DNA from: Sphingobacteriaceae bacterium
GTDB taxonomy: Bacteria; Bacteroidota; Bacteroidia; B-17B0; Aurantibacillaceae
Direction: 5' to 3'
Length of the DNA: 5,342 nucleotides
Assembly: GCA_023251695.1 (NCBI GenBank)
Contig: JAHEYE010000242.1
Location: 1-5,342, forward strand
The notes under the pieces are model-generated. The model saw nothing but the letters and a program-made list of their open reading frames with translations. It had not been told where the DNA came from and searched no databases. Shown piece by piece: positions 1-5,342 of this stretch (the first letter of the stretch is position 1; every line of letters starts with the position of its first letter). Both the position numbers and the translations under genes were made by a program.

Positions 1-449
1 TTTTACCGGATATAAGTAAACTGGAAGTTTATAAAATACCAAGTGGTCCCGGAGTGCGTGTTGATGACGGATTTGAAGAGGGAATGGACATTCCGATTTA
101 TTACGACCCAATGATTGCCAAACTGGTTGTGCATGGTAAAGACCGTAAAGATGCTATTGATAAAATGCTAAGGGCTATTAACGATTATAAAATTGTTGGT
201 GTTGAAACGACCCTTGATTTCTGCACCTTCGTTTTAAAACACGAAGCTTTTGTGTCGGGTAAATTTGATACAGGGTTTATTAAGCAATATTTCAGTCCTG
301 AAATGTTAAATCCGGAAGGCAATGAAAACGACGAGGCGCTTGCCATTGCTGCTTCTTTCCTTTTTAACAGTCAAAAAAGCCAAAACCAGCCGGTTTTAGC
401 CAATGGTGTTAAAAAAAGTAAATGGCGGGAAAACCGCCTCAAAACTTAG
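1..449 (+). CDS. accC: Biotin carboxylase subunit (acetyl-/propionyl-CoA carboxylase), C-terminal part, 5' end outside window
   Basis: The gene enters from the left edge in the frame beginning at base 3 and ends at TAG 447-449, leaving 148 visible residues. Biotin carboxylase carboxylates the biotin on the carrier protein using ATP and bicarbonate, in the cytoplasm, as the first half-reaction of acyl-CoA carboxylation. The visible part is the biotin carboxylase C-terminal domain. It shows SGPGVRVDDG, then IPIYYDPMIAKLVVHGKDR (E. coli AccC has a similar PYYDSMIGKL stretch), then a 'VGVETTLDF' segment and a 'GKFDTGFIKQYF' end. About 50 further residues follow, rich in Asn, Gln and Lys and ending in KWRENRLKT; I recall similar tails in Bacteroidota homologues. 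A GTG at 54 lies inside the domain and is not the true start. The ATP-grasp core is off the window, so AccC versus PccA cannot be decided. The family call is firm. Confidence 0.93.
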   Translation, partial: LPDISKLEVYKIPSGPGVRVDDGFEEGMDIPIYYDPMIAKLVVHGKDRKDAIDKMLRAINDYKIVGVETTLDFCTFVLKHEAFVSGKFDTGFIKQYFSPEMLNPEGNENDEALAIAASFLFNSQKSQNQPVLANGVKKSKWRENRLKT

Positions 450-450
450 T

Positions 451-470
451 GTAACTTTAGGTTACCTTTT
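451..470 (+). terminator. Possible weak terminator-like hairpin after accC
   Basis: Two bases after the accC stop, GTAAC (451-455) and GTTAC (461-465) can pair around a TTTAG loop, followed by CTTTT. The stem has only 5 bp and the T-run is short. It may be a weak terminator or simply chance in AT-rich DNA. The next gene begins 27 bases further on in the same direction, so read-through is also plausible. Confidence 0.22.
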
Positions 471-497
471 GCGTAAAACCTAATAAACGGGTATATC

Positions 498-1148
498 ATG
501 CATACTGAATATATACTCATACACATTCTGAATAGGATTAAAACTCCTACCCTGCTCTTCTTTACGCTTTTAATTTTCAATACCCCTTTGTTTGCACAAG
601 ATCCACAGGATTTAACCATTCCGGTTACACAACAGGGCTATAAATGCCGTGCTGAAATTGTTAATGGTGATACCATTGCTGTAGTTGATCTTTACGATGT
701 ATATGTTTACACCGAATACGTTTTTAAAAATAACCGTCAGCGCGAACAATGGACCCGCATCAAATACAACGTTAAAAAGGTATATCCTTACGCTATTTTA
801 GCCGCTGCCAAATTGAAAGAGTACGACCGCATTCTCGAACATATGCCCGATGAGAAAATGAAAAAAGCTTATTTACGTGTGTGTGAAAAGGATTTGAAAA
901 ACGAATTTGAAGACGAATTAAAAGAACTTTCCATTAATCAGGGCCGCGTACTTATGAAATTAATTGACCGCGAAACCGGGAAAACAACTTATGAAATCGT
1001 GAAAGAAATGCGTGGCGGTTTTCAGGCCTGTATGTGGCAAGCCGTGGCCAGAATTTTTGGTAATAACATGAAAGATGATTATGATGCAAACTTTGAAGAC
1101 ATCATGATTGAACGCGCCATAAAAATTGTTGAATCCGGACAGTTTTAA
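498..1148 (+). CDS. DUF4294 domain-containing secreted protein of unknown function
   Basis: The product has 216 residues and its function is not known. Residues 1-34 form a Sec-type signal: a polar start, a hydrophobic core at about 17-32 (TPTLLFFTLLIFNTPL), and a likely cut near LFAQ-D. There is no lipobox cysteine, so the mature protein should be periplasmic or outer-membrane associated. The mature part carries stretches I associate with the Bacteroidota family DUF4294: NGDTIAVVDLYDVYVY (56-71), NVKKVYPYA (91-99), LIDRETGKTTYEIVKEMRGG (155-174) and the MWQAVARIFGNNMKDDYD segment (179-196). A charged, probably helical region lies at 105-145. The n-region before the hydrophobic core is long (about 16 residues), but no ATG, GTG or TTG lies in frame between the first codon and the core, so the ATG at 498 is kept. 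No clear Shine-Dalgarno is seen. It follows accC by 48 bases; the pairing does not reveal a role. Confidence 0.88.
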   Translation: MHTEYILIHILNRIKTPTLLFFTLLIFNTPLFAQDPQDLTIPVTQQGYKCRAEIVNGDTIAVVDLYDVYVYTEYVFKNNRQREQWTRIKYNVKKVYPYAILAAAKLKEYDRILEHMPDEKMKKAYLRVCEKDLKNEFEDELKELSINQGRVLMKLIDRETGKTTYEIVKEMRGGFQACMWQAVARIFGNNMKDDYDANFEDIMIERAIKIVESGQF

Positions 1149-1189
1149 TTACAGAATTAATTGGCTTAGGGATGCGGAAGGTTTAGTTC

Positions 1190-1210
1190 TTTTTTCCTTT
1201 TCGGAAAAAA
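1190..1210 (+). terminator. AT-rich hairpin, possible terminator for the DUF4294 gene
   Basis: TTTTTTCC (1190-1197) and GGAAAAAA (1203-1210) form a perfect 8-bp stem around TTTTC, 41 bases past the DUF4294 stop. On the + strand the T-run is the 5' arm of the stem, not a tail after it, so this is not a textbook terminator in that direction. It may still end or stabilise the transcript. Confidence 0.3.
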
Positions 1211-1227
1211 AACCGCAGCGATAGCGG
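1205..1227 (-). terminator. Intrinsic terminator of the lptF/G-GT-GT-ostA operon
   Basis: Read on the - strand, CCGC (1227-1224) and GCGG (1216-1213) form a GC-only 4-bp stem with a 7-base loop, followed directly by eight T (1212-1205). It lies about 55 bases past the OstA stop, and the stronger 7-bp hairpin at 1244-1260 comes just before it. The stem is short but the T-tract is long and immediate, as expected for a Rho-independent terminator. Confidence 0.55.
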
Positions 1228-1281
1228 AGCCGGTAGCAGCCCGACCCGCCTCAGGCGGGTAAGCCCCAAAACTTCATAAAG

Positions 1282-2847
1282 TTAATTCTTAAATAAATCA
1301 AATCTGGACTTAGGCTGTTTCGAAATTTGCCAACTAAAACCCTTCAACCTAGCTTCATCAATATTCACTTCAGCTAACGGCGTTATAGTACTCTCCGGCT
1401 TCTTTATGAAAGTGACTCTATCCAGATCACCTTTATTGAACCAAACAACAATATCACTACAAACGGTTTTGTTAAGTCCTTTTATTTTCTTTTTCTGTTT
1501 CGGGAAATAAAGTATCTGCGAATTCCCCGTCACAACAATTTTCCGTATGGTATCATCCTTAAAAAACCCTTTGATCGTTTTTCCGGTAATCTGATTATAC
1601 ATGTTGTTATCAATCGAATCAGATTGCTGAACAACAAACGCGTTCCCGTCCAATAAAAAATCGTGAATGCCTTTCTTCGCCACGCACACCTGAATCTTCT
1701 TTGCAGTAGATTGTCCGTTTTGCGACCAAACAATTGGTGAATAGAACATGTGCATTAAAGAATCGGTTGTATTATAGGCCAGCGAATCGCACAAACCTTG
1801 TAGGTCAGTTTTATAAAACTTAACATGCCGGTAAGCTTTTATCATATTATTTACCGAATCAATATCACGGTGATAAAGTGTATCAGCTGTTAAATACAAA
1901 GAGTCGGTCTCAAATACACGCACATAAAGTGCTTTTTTGGTAACGAGAGCAATAGACCCTTTTTCAGTGTATTCAATATAATCCCCATATATAATAGATT
2001 TATTCGTTGTATCAATTAAACGTACATTATTAAAAGCACGGCCAAATCCTTTTTTCCTGTCGTATAATAAACTGTCGCCCGTTAACTTTTGTTCTTTTGT
2101 AACCAATATCGCATTTTTACTGAATGCAGAATTTTCATTTTCTGTATCATACCATCCGTTTTCACAATAAATATAATCCTGCTTACTTAAAATTATAGTT
2201 GGTCCAAGAAAGTAAGAAGTTTTATTGGATGTGTTGTAACGTAAAGTATCACCCCTCATGGTGTAGTCCTTATTTTTTAATTCAACATCATATTTAAAAG
2301 CTACCTCTTTGGTTGCCGAATAATAATGTCCGTTTTTACTGACAAGCGTATTTTGTTTATTCACTATCGTTCCGCCATCATAATAATTAGCAATAGAATT
2401 AGCTACGTCGTAAGTCATAAGGTTAGTGGTGAGCGTCATGTCCTTTTCAATGCATTTTACATTATCCTGTAGCGTGGCTAGTTTTGTAGCGCCATCGTAA
2501 TGCAACTTATCACCATAAACAAAAATGCTATCGCCCTTGATAATCGATATTTTACCAAACGCATCCATGCTATTATTATCGAAGAGATATGCGCTATCAC
2601 ATTTCATCACGGCCCCCTCGTGTTCACATACCACATCGCCGATAAGCCGCTTTGCATTGATACCTTTATCAAAGCGGAGAACACCGGCGTGCCTGATCTC
2701 AATTTTTTTGCCGCCACCCGTTTTAACCGATGAACCAACAGTTTTAGTTTGAGCAGCCGGAGGTTTAGACACATCCTTTTTTTTAGATTGCGAGAATAAC
2801 GAATCTCCAATGAACAAAACCAACACTATGTAAATTGCTTTTTTCAA
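1282..2847 (-). CDS. OstA-like (LptA/OstA_2 family) periplasmic bridge protein, TTG start
   Basis: The product has 521 residues. Members of this family are thought to form the periplasmic bridge that carries LPS-type lipids to the outer membrane, as LptA does in E. coli (185 residues). A signal peptide spans residues 1-20 (MKKAIYIVLVLFIGDSLFSQ), followed by a Lys/Pro/Gly-rich linker to about residue 50. The rest is strand-rich and carries a loose motif, (G/C/A)D(S/T)LxY(D/N), at 83, 112, 199, 257, 288, 321 and 353, with weaker copies between, spaced 28-33 residues. This fits stacked rungs of an OstA-type beta-jellyroll. The start codon is TTG: an in-frame TAA lies five codons upstream (2862-2860), the next Met is residue 81, and the signal peptide begins exactly at the TTG. 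It overlaps the GT2 stop as TTGA, so translation is probably coupled. It is the last gene of the operon. The family call is strong; the cargo is inferred. Confidence 0.87.
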   Translation of the reverse strand: MKKAIYIVLVLFIGDSLFSQSKKKDVSKPPAAQTKTVGSSVKTGGGKKIEIRHAGVLRFDKGINAKRLIGDVVCEHEGAVMKCDSAYLFDNNSMDAFGKISIIKGDSIFVYGDKLHYDGATKLATLQDNVKCIEKDMTLTTNLMTYDVANSIANYYDGGTIVNKQNTLVSKNGHYYSATKEVAFKYDVELKNKDYTMRGDTLRYNTSNKTSYFLGPTIILSKQDYIYCENGWYDTENENSAFSKNAILVTKEQKLTGDSLLYDRKKGFGRAFNNVRLIDTTNKSIIYGDYIEYTEKGSIALVTKKALYVRVFETDSLYLTADTLYHRDIDSVNNMIKAYRHVKFYKTDLQGLCDSLAYNTTDSLMHMFYSPIVWSQNGQSTAKKIQVCVAKKGIHDFLLDGNAFVVQQSDSIDNNMYNQITGKTIKGFFKDDTIRKIVVTGNSQILYFPKQKKKIKGLNKTVCSDIVVWFNKGDLDRVTFIKKPESTITPLAEVNIDEARLKGFSWQISKQPKSRFDLFKN

Positions 2848-4010
2848 TTCGTTTCCCGTTTAGTGGGTTGCCACACGTTACTATCAACTCCTTTTACATA
2901 GATAATAAATCCTCTTAATAAAGCGAGATTCATCAAATAAAAATGACTGACAAAGCGGAGAAGGGAAAAATTAATATTGAGAAGCAGGTCGATCACCGGT
3001 GTAAAAAATCCAAATAATTGAGCCGCAAATAAGAACACAAACCATCGGTCGTGAAACATTAAAACAAAAGAAGTACCGAAGCAGATTATTAATAAAAACG
3101 GCGTGAGCCATCTCAATACCTTATGCGACCAAAATGCAAATGCGGTTCCATTAAATTTCCACAATAAAGCTCTGTACCGATTAAGGTTCTGGAAATTGCC
3201 AATGGAGATCCTCACTTTACGTTTAAACTCTTCCTGCGCCTCCGAAGGAACATCTTCATTACATACTGCCTCCTTGTCAAAAACAATTTGTTTCCCCTGC
3301 TCTATTACATTGAGCGTAATATAAAAATCATCCATGTAAAAGTTCTTGGGAACAGGTGAAAAATTTTCTTTGCGGATTGCGTAACACCCTCCCTCGGCAC
3401 CCATGATTGCGTTCCAGCGGATGCTTTCAGCATTTTTTATTTTATTCTCTAAAGCGATATAAGTCTTCTCCTGCGAAGCAATACCTTTATTGCTTACCGA
3501 CACTTTAATGATATTTGCTGCCACCTGAGCTATGTTTTCATTTTTGAAATGGCGGATCAAATTAAAAATGGTTTCGGGCTTAAAGATCACATTCGCATCG
3601 GTTAAAATAAAAAGAGGTTGTTTTGCTTCGAAAGCTAATTGATTAATGATCCCTGATTTTCCGGTTCTCCCACCAAAACGGATTAGTTTCAATTGCGGGA
3701 ATTTTTTGGCCAGCTCTTCAATGATCGCGTCCGTTTTATCGGTAGACGCATCGGAGCCGATGTAAACTGTTAATTTATTCAGAGGATAAGTACTATTAAA
3801 AACGGAATTTATTTTTTCGCCAATTACTTTTTCCTCGTTATAGGCTGCCATTAGCAACGCAACCTCCGGTAAATCATCACCGGGTGTGAATTCCTGATTT
3901 GAATTTTTTCTACCGCCTGTAAAAACGAGTAACCATAGTGGATACACAACATACGAGTGCACTATGGCATATGACGAAAGAATAAATATGACCAGCAGCA
4001 AACTATGCAT
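2844..4010 (-). CDS. Membrane-anchored family 2 glycosyltransferase
   Basis: The product has 388 residues and is probably a processive or lipid-linked sugar transferase at the cytoplasmic face of the inner membrane. One membrane helix spans about 4-30. The GT-A domain follows from about 49, with LLMAAYNEEKVIGEKINSV (52-70), a nucleotide-binding GSDASTDKT (85-93), a DxD-like TDAN (137-140), GAEGGCYAIRK (204-214) and the acidic pair MDDFYITL (226-233) expected to include the catalytic base. The position of the usual QxxRW motif reads RKVRI (264-268), so the Trp is replaced. Three hydrophobic segments close the protein (about 301-319, 323-344, 353-372). This layout resembles cellulose- or hyaluronan-synthase-like GT2 enzymes, but donor and acceptor sugars cannot be told. 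The ATG lies inside the end of the upstream GT4 gene (8-base overlap) and the stop overlaps the OstA start, which supports a shared envelope-glycan role. Confidence 0.9.
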   Translation of the reverse strand: MHSLLLVIFILSSYAIVHSYVVYPLWLLVFTGGRKNSNQEFTPGDDLPEVALLMAAYNEEKVIGEKINSVFNSTYPLNKLTVYIGSDASTDKTDAIIEELAKKFPQLKLIRFGGRTGKSGIINQLAFEAKQPLFILTDANVIFKPETIFNLIRHFKNENIAQVAANIIKVSVSNKGIASQEKTYIALENKIKNAESIRWNAIMGAEGGCYAIRKENFSPVPKNFYMDDFYITLNVIEQGKQIVFDKEAVCNEDVPSEAQEEFKRKVRISIGNFQNLNRYRALLWKFNGTAFAFWSHKVLRWLTPFLLIICFGTSFVLMFHDRWFVFLFAAQLFGFFTPVIDLLLNINFSLLRFVSHFYLMNLALLRGFIIYVKGVDSNVWQPTKRETN

Positions 4011-5208
4011 TCAAATTTGATTTGTAAAAATTAACTAGGCCGGTCACCACTTTTTTATTATCAAGTTCGCTTTCGGCAAAGTTCAGTGCCCCTTGTTCAA
4101 GCGTTTGGCGTTTTGTTTCGTCCTTGAGTATTTCAACTACTGCTTTTGTAAAATCAGCCGCCGAATCAGCAATACAAATATTTTTTCCATGGGTACAATT
4201 TATTCCTTCGGCACCAACCGAGGTTGAAACAATGGCTTTACCATAAGCAAAGCCCTCAATAATTTTTATCCTTAAACCGCTGCCCGATAACAAAGGCACA
4301 ATCATTATCTGATTCTCATTGTAAAACATTTTCGAGTCTTTCACCGATTCTACCACGTTTATATTTGGCCCTTTTAATTTCATAAACCGCTGCGGCATAT
4401 AACGTCCGGCCAGAATAAATTTAGCATCAGGTGCCTGTTTCAGAATATTTTTCCAACAATTATTCAAAAACCAATCTACAGCCTCCACATTTGGCATCCA
4501 ATCCATACTGGCAAAATGAAAAATGGTTTTCGGTTTGGTTATTGTATCTGTTTTTTTTCTGTAAGCCTCCACATTAACCCCGGTAATACATGTATAAATA
4601 GGTTTTTTACAGCCCAATTTCTCAAAAAAATTCTTATCAAAATCTGTAATCGTAACAATTGTATCAAGTTCATTAATGGTTCTTAATTCGAATTTTTTAA
4701 GGCGCTTAGTCTGTAAATTCAGATACAATCGTTTTAAAAATGAAGTTTCATTTTTCAAATGACGCTCCCAAATCAAATATTCAATATTATGAGCGCGCAA
4801 TGCTATTTTAGCTTTAGAATATTTCCGGATGATTGGAATATAAGTGGCAACAAAGAGTCCCTCAAGCTGAATCACATCAAATGTATTTGACTTGAGTTTT
4901 TCAATTAATTTATTTTCGAAATTTTTAAAATAAAAGCGGCTTACAAAATAGGATTGTGACGAAAATAAATTTCTAATGGCGCCAAAGGCATTCACGTCGG
5001 TATTTTCATAAACAGATTCGTAATTCGCCTTTGTACGGTACTCCTGCGGAACTTCAGAATCCTTTTTAAAATGTTTTTTGGTATTAATAGTCATTACATG
5101 TAATTCAACGCTATTCGAAATAAAACCCATACCCATGTTATAAATAGCAATAGAACTGCCGTCATTAGGCGGGTAAGGGGCTTTGTTACATATTTGCAGT
5201 ATACGCAT
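4003..5208 (-). CDS. GT-B glycosyltransferase, family 4/group 1 type
   Basis: The product has 401 residues and should be a cytoplasmic transferase that moves a sugar from a nucleotide donor to a growing glycan or lipid. The N-terminal acceptor domain opens with MRILQICNKAPYPPNDGSS (1-19), a beta-strand and loop typical of these enzymes, and includes DVIQLEG (111-117) and RAHNIEYLIWERH (138-150). The C-terminal donor domain includes FHFASMDWMPN (230-240), FILAGRYMP (264-272) and VPLLSGSGLRIKIIEGFAYG (304-323), followed by KAIVSTSVGAEGI. Arg313, Lys315 and Glu318 sit where donor-binding and catalytic residues are expected; the first Glu of the usual EX7E motif is replaced by a Gly/Ser stretch, as in many short group 1 enzymes. 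No membrane segments are seen. The ATG shares one base with the stop of the upstream permease (TAATG), and the 3' end overlaps the GT2 gene by 8 bases. The exact sugar is not predictable. Confidence 0.92.
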   Translation of the reverse strand: MRILQICNKAPYPPNDGSSIAIYNMGMGFISNSVELHVMTINTKKHFKKDSEVPQEYRTKANYESVYENTDVNAFGAIRNLFSSQSYFVSRFYFKNFENKLIEKLKSNTFDVIQLEGLFVATYIPIIRKYSKAKIALRAHNIEYLIWERHLKNETSFLKRLYLNLQTKRLKKFELRTINELDTIVTITDFDKNFFEKLGCKKPIYTCITGVNVEAYRKKTDTITKPKTIFHFASMDWMPNVEAVDWFLNNCWKNILKQAPDAKFILAGRYMPQRFMKLKGPNINVVESVKDSKMFYNENQIMIVPLLSGSGLRIKIIEGFAYGKAIVSTSVGAEGINCTHGKNICIADSAADFTKAVVEILKDETKRQTLEQGALNFAESELDNKKVVTGLVNFYKSNLNA

Positions 5209-5342
5209 TAACTTTTATTACGGGAAAATAATTTTTTAATTGGAAGTAAATATGAATCCATGTCGAACAATGCTGAATCGGTTGCTGCCTTATAGGTAAG
5301 GAAAATACCAACCGGTAAAAAAATATAGAGCGGCAGCCACAT
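5208..5342 (-). CDS. Probable LptF/LptG (YjgP/YjgQ) permease, C-terminal 44 residues, 5' part outside window
   Basis: An open frame enters from the right edge on the - strand and ends at TAA 5210-5208, giving 44 residues and no internal stop. The visible part has one membrane segment (WLPLYIFLPVGIFLTYKA, residues 2-19) and then ATDSALFDMDSYLLPIKKLF and a basic end. The pattern LPxGIFLTYKAxxDSxLFDxDxY matches what I recall of the C-terminus of Bacteroidota YjgP/YjgQ permeases, the LptF/LptG inner-membrane parts of the LPS transporter. An OstA/LptA-like gene at the end of the same operon supports this. The Met at the very edge of the window is almost certainly an internal residue. The TAATG junction with the GT4 gene suggests coupled translation. 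The frame is clear; the family call rests on a short stretch, and LptF versus LptG cannot be decided. Confidence 0.68.
   Translation of the reverse strand: MWLPLYIFLPVGIFLTYKAATDSALFDMDSYLLPIKKLFSRNKS

Larger units (their letters stand above)
1163..1266. repeat. Structured GC-rich intergenic element between convergent genes (probable multicopy Bacteroidota element)
   Basis: This compact element fills most of the gap between the two convergent genes. Several nested pairings can be drawn. GGCTT (1163-1167) pairs with AAGCC (1261-1265) as an outer stem. TGCGG (1173-1177) pairs with CCGCA (1213-1217). TTTTTTCC (1190-1197) pairs with GGAAAAAA (1203-1210) around TTTTC. ACCCGCC (1244-1250) pairs with GGCGGGT (1254-1260) around TCA. 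CCGC (1213-1216) can instead pair with GCGG (1224-1227). Stretches such as CAGCGATAGCGGAGCCGG and AGCAGCCCG resemble multicopy intergenic sequences I remember from Flavobacterium-like genomes, but only one copy lies in this window. Repeat status is therefore inference; the pairings are seen directly. Strand and function are unknown, though part of it looks like a terminator. Confidence 0.55.

Noticed and set aside
463..471. TACCTTTTG, close to the Bacteroidota -7 promoter consensus TAnnTTTG, upstream of the DUF4294 gene
   Set aside because: The G is one base out of place and no convincing TTG -33 element lies at the expected distance, so it cannot be supported as a promoter.
1149..1281. A tRNA or small coding gene in the convergent gap
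   Set aside because: No cloverleaf with a TΨC-like arm and no credible open reading frame could be drawn; the hairpins do not fit a tRNA layout.
1530..1733. A 67-codon - strand open frame within the OstA-like gene
   Set aside because: It is an alternative frame of a gene with a clear continuous reading frame and shows no independent features.
2500..2752. Two overlapping + strand open frames of about 75 codons
   Set aside because: They are antisense to the 5' part of the OstA-like gene, resemble no known protein, and have no start context; they are shadows of the real gene.
3103..3324. A 73-codon + strand open frame
   Set aside because: It lies wholly antisense to the GT2 gene over a conserved region and has no recognisable domain.
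1..5342. CRISPR array, transposase, phage or toxin-antitoxin genes
   Set aside because: No regularly spaced direct repeats, no terminal repeats with a transposase, and no small paired genes are present on either strand.

Overview
The window looks like a chromosomal segment of a Bacteroidota (Bacteroidetes) genome. The base composition is AT-rich, ribosome-binding sites are weak or absent, secreted proteins carry 'LFAQ/LFSQ'-type signal peptides, and two of the proteins (a DUF4294 protein and a long OstA_2-type LptA-like protein) belong to families known essentially from this phylum. I cannot name the genus.

Layout. On the + strand, bases 1-449 hold the 3' end of a biotin carboxylase gene (accC/pccA type). 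It is followed after a 48-base gap by a secreted DUF4294 protein (498-1148). On the - strand, bases 5342 to 1282 hold a tightly packed four-gene operon read right to left: the C-terminal end of a probable LptF/LptG (YjgP/YjgQ) permease, a GT4-type glycosyltransferase, a membrane-anchored GT2 glycosyltransferase, and an OstA/LptA-like protein. Every junction in this operon overlaps: TAATG (1 base), an 8-base ATG...TAG overlap, and TTGA (4 bases). This points to translational coupling. The OstA gene starts at TTG.

The two gene sets converge on a 133-base intergenic stretch (1149-1281). Much of it is a GC-rich, hairpin-rich element that resembles multicopy intergenic elements I recall from Bacteroidota genomes. 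It contains a good intrinsic terminator for the - strand operon.

How the genes fit together. The operon pairs two parts of the LPS export bridge (inner-membrane permease and periplasmic OstA-like bridge) with two sugar transferases, so it most likely builds and exports an envelope glycolipid or polysaccharide. The + strand genes are separate: the carboxylase feeds fatty-acid or propionyl-CoA metabolism, and the DUF4294 protein has no assigned function. Nothing here looks like a defence system, phage, transposon or CRISPR. The least explained parts are the structured intergenic element and the regular ~29-residue repeat in the OstA-like protein.
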